A stretch of 51,042 nt of DNA from Nocardioides sp. (lineage in GTDB: Bacteria; Actinomycetota; Actinomycetes; Propionibacteriales; Nocardioidaceae): contig NZ_JAOPXV010000125.1 of assembly GCF_025964975.1 (NCBI RefSeq), positions 1 to 51,042 on the forward strand. Reading direction: 5' to 3'. This document shows, piece by piece, positions 48,908 through 51,042 of this stretch. Made by a program: the position numbers and the translations under genes. Positions within the stretch are counted from its first letter, which is position 1, and every line of letters begins with the position of its first letter. Below the pieces are notes generated by a model. That model ran no database searches. It had not been told where the DNA came from and saw nothing but the letters and a program-made list of their open reading frames with translations.

Positions 48908-49159
48908 TCAGGCGGTCCGGACGCGGGCGCGAGCCGTACGTCGCTTCAGTGAGCGTCGCTCGTCCTCGCTGAGTCCGCCCCAGACGCCGTGGTCCTGACC
49001 GGCCTCAAGGGCCCACTCGAGGCACTGTTCGCGCACCTCGCACCGACGGCACACCTGCTTGGCCTCCTCGATCTGGAGGATGGCCGGACCGGTGTTGCCG
49101 ATCGGGAAGAACAGCTCCGGGTCCTCATCGAGGCAGGCAGAGCGCGAGCGCCAATCCAT
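48908..49159 (-). CDS. whiB1: WhiB-family transcriptional regulator (WhiB1-like)
   Basis: MDWRSRSACLDEDPELFFPIGNTGPAILQIEEAKQVCRRCEVREQCLEWALEAGQDHGVWGGLSEDERRSLKRR. Confidence 0.94.
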   Translation of the reverse strand: MDWRSRSACLDEDPELFFPIGNTGPAILQIEEAKQVCRRCEVREQCLEWALEAGQDHGVWGGLSEDERRSLKRRTARARVRTA

Positions 49160-49379
49160 GGAGTGGGTGATCCTCTTCGTCATACATCAGGGCTGTGTGC
49201 GGGCGGTCAGCGGAGCCCGGGCGCCGTGGTCTGGGCATACCAGTACGAACTCATCCACGAGCGCAGGTACAGCGTGACAAGAATTGGACCGATAAACAAC
49301 CCCTTGTCAGGGTCACTTGTGTCACAAAGTCCCTACATCGGTGCCTGCTCACCGCATGGGGTCCGCATAGTCTGGTGTT

Positions 49380-49775
49380 GTGAACAACGAGACCTCGCCA
49401 TCGGCTCCACCGCCCCTGGTGACGGCGGCTTCCCTGACAGGGGTCGAGGGCCTGATGATGGTCGCCCTGGCGCTGCTCGAGCTGTCCAGCCTCAGCGGCA
49501 GCCGCGTGACGATGGGGCTGACCACGGCGGTGTTCTTCGCCGTTTTCGGCGTGCTGCTGATCGCGTGCGCGTGGCTGGTGACCCGGGGTCAGACGTGGGC
49601 GCGAGGACCGATCCTGATGGCTCAGCTGATCGGCCTCGGCCTGGCCTGGAACCTCCGCGGGGGGCAGACGACGCCGGTGGCGATCGGCCTGGCCGTCGTG
49701 GCGGCCATCGTCATCGCCGGCCTGCTCCACCCGGCCAGCGTGGAGGCGCTCAACCCCGAGGGCGAACGATCCTGA
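49380..49775 (+). CDS. Small integral membrane protein, unknown function
   Basis: 131 aa, several hydrophobic helices: LMMVALALLELSSL, MGLTTAVFFAVFGVLLIACAWLV, AIGLAVVAAIVIAGLL. Confidence 0.8.
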   Translation: MNNETSPSAPPPLVTAASLTGVEGLMMVALALLELSSLSGSRVTMGLTTAVFFAVFGVLLIACAWLVTRGQTWARGPILMAQLIGLGLAWNLRGGQTTPVAIGLAVVAAIVIAGLLHPASVEALNPEGERS

Positions 49776-49802
49776 GGATCAGTCCTGCGCTCGGTCCTGC
49801 AC

Positions 49803-50660
49803 TCAGTCCTGCTCGAGGGACGCGCGCAGCTGGTTGAGGGTCTTGGTCAACAGCCGTGAGACGTGCATCTGCGAGACCCCGATCTCCTCGGCGATCTGCG
49901 ACTGCGTCATGTTCTTGAAGAAGCGCAGCAGCAAGATGCGCTTCTCTCGCGGGTCGAGCCCCTCGAGAAGCGGCTTGAGGGACTCCCGAACCTCGACATG
50001 GGCCAGGTTGTGGTCCTCGACCCCGAGGACGTCCAGCATGCTGGGCGGGGAGTCGTCGGAGCCGTCGTTCGCGTCGAGGCTCAGCGTGGAGTAGGCGTTG
50101 CTCGACTCCAGGCCCTCGATGATCTCTTCCACGCTGCAGCCGAGCACCTCTGCCAGCTCTCGTGCCGTGGGTGACCGACCCAGCTTCTGCGTCAGCTCGG
50201 CCGTGGTCGCGGTGATCTGCATCCGGAGCTCCTGCAACCGGCGAGGGACCCGGATGGCCCAGCCCTTGTCGCGGAAGTAGCGCTTGATCTCGCCGATGAT
50301 CGTGGGCGTGGCATAGGTGGAGAACTCGACTCCGCGGTCTGTCTCGAACCGGTCGACTGCCTTGATGAGGCCAATCGTCCCCACCTGGACCAGGTCGTCG
50401 TGCGGCTCACCCCGGTTGCGGAACCGACGCGCACAGTGCTGCACCAGGGGGAGGTGCAGGTGCACGAGGTCCTCGCGCGCGGTCGTGCGCACAGCAGCGG
50501 AGAGCTCCTCGTCGCGGACGATGACGAACAGCTCCGCGCTGAGCTTGCGCGTGACCTCGATCTTGGTGAGCTCCACCGGCGCCAGTTCGTCGACAGCCTC
50601 CGCGCCGTCCACGATCGCGCCGTCCCCCGTCGCGTGTTGCGTCATCTCAGTGGTCTGCAC
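49803..50660 (-). CDS. RNA polymerase sigma factor, SigB/SigF/SigG family
   Basis: LVQHCARRFRNRGEPHDDLVQVGTIGLIKAVDRFETDRGVEFSTYATPTIIGEIKRYFRDKGWAIRVPRRLQELR; RILLLRFFKNMTQSQIAEEIGVSQMHVSRLL. Confidence 0.95.
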   Translation of the reverse strand: MQTTEMTQHATGDGAIVDGAEAVDELAPVELTKIEVTRKLSAELFVIVRDEELSAAVRTTAREDLVHLHLPLVQHCARRFRNRGEPHDDLVQVGTIGLIKAVDRFETDRGVEFSTYATPTIIGEIKRYFRDKGWAIRVPRRLQELRMQITATTAELTQKLGRSPTARELAEVLGCSVEEIIEGLESSNAYSTLSLDANDGSDDSPPSMLDVLGVEDHNLAHVEVRESLKPLLEGLDPREKRILLLRFFKNMTQSQIAEEIGVSQMHVSRLLTKTLNQLRASLEQD

Positions 50661-51042
50661 CTGCCGGGCCCATGGCCGCCCCTGCGGCCAGCTGGGAGGT
50701 CATCGAGAAGGTCACTCGGAAGACGCCGTCGACCGACTCCACGAGTGCATCGCTGGTCAAGGTGTCGAGCACCTGCCAGGCGAAGCTCTCGCGATCGGGC
50801 TCCGGGTTGTCGATGGCTGCGGTCTCGACCTCGATCGTCATCGTGCCCAGACCGAGGTGGAAGCGTGCCACCACATCGGCATTCGGGTCCGCCTCGGGCA
50901 GGATCAGCGCGCTTGCCTCGCCCACGGCGATGCGGAGGTCCTCGATGTCGTCGATGGTGAAGTCGAGGCGGGCGTCCAGTGCTGCAGTGGTCGTCCGGAG
51001 CACCGACGCGTAGGCCCCATCGGCCGGCAACCTCAGCTCGAC
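50647..51042 (-). CDS. Anti-sigma factor, RsbW/serine kinase-like ATPase (truncated at window edge)
   Basis: DIEDLRIAVGEASALILPEA N-box-like motif; overlaps sigma gene; frame open to the window edge. Confidence 0.85.
   Translation of the reverse strand, partial: VELRLPADGAYASVLRTTTAALDARLDFTIDDIEDLRIAVGEASALILPEADPNADVVARFHLGLGTMTIEVETAAIDNPEPDRESFAWQVLDTLTSDALVESVDGVFRVTFSMTSQLAAGAAMGPAGADH

Noticed and set aside
49316-49332. CRP-like site (TGTGA-N6-TCACA) upstream of whiB1
   Set aside because: Minus strand TGTGACACAAGTGACC lacks the TCACA half; not called as a CRP site.

Overview
High-GC actinobacterial chromosome segment, Nocardioides-like by overall character (inference from gene content, no search run). 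No rRNA, tRNA, CRISPR array, integrase or transposase was recognised. In order: (i) narG(3' part)-narH-narJ-narI followed by a hemerythrin protein, a cupin and a GAF sensor kinase, mostly with overlapping start/stop codons; (ii) an IdeR/DtxR-like iron box, then an Fe(III) ABC transporter (binding protein, permease, ATPase) whose ATPase gene overlaps by 4 nt an 818-aa protein combining adenylation, carrier (LGGDS) and multi-TM acyltransferase-3-like regions; (iii) a decayed or mis-assembled patch at 14.0-16.5 kb with a frameshifted VOC gene, an ArsR/cation transporter cassette, a frameshifted HxlR gene with a VOC gene and an HxlR-like operator, and a degenerate second copy of the paaZ 3' end; (iv) paaZ divergent from paaABCDE with a TetR-type operator between them and a TetR gene downstream; (v) a SNF2-family helicase with a hairpin-rich leader; (vi) an APH-like kinase / SDR / acyl-CoA dehydrogenase operon divergent from a TetR gene; (vii) a tandem pair of secreted HExxH putative metalloproteases; (viii) a housekeeping block (rsgA, aroA, SRAP, sigR/sigH-like sigma, rsrA-like anti-sigma, a 24-aa bL37-like gene absent from the ORF track, pdtaS-like kinase, whiB1-like) resembling the M. 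tuberculosis Rv3219-Rv3228 region; (ix) a SigB/SigF-type sigma factor with a truncated anti-sigma gene at the right edge. Best candidate for something under-described: the iron-box transporter operon ending in the adenylation-carrier-acyltransferase protein. All alignments and coordinates beyond the ORF track were made by eye.
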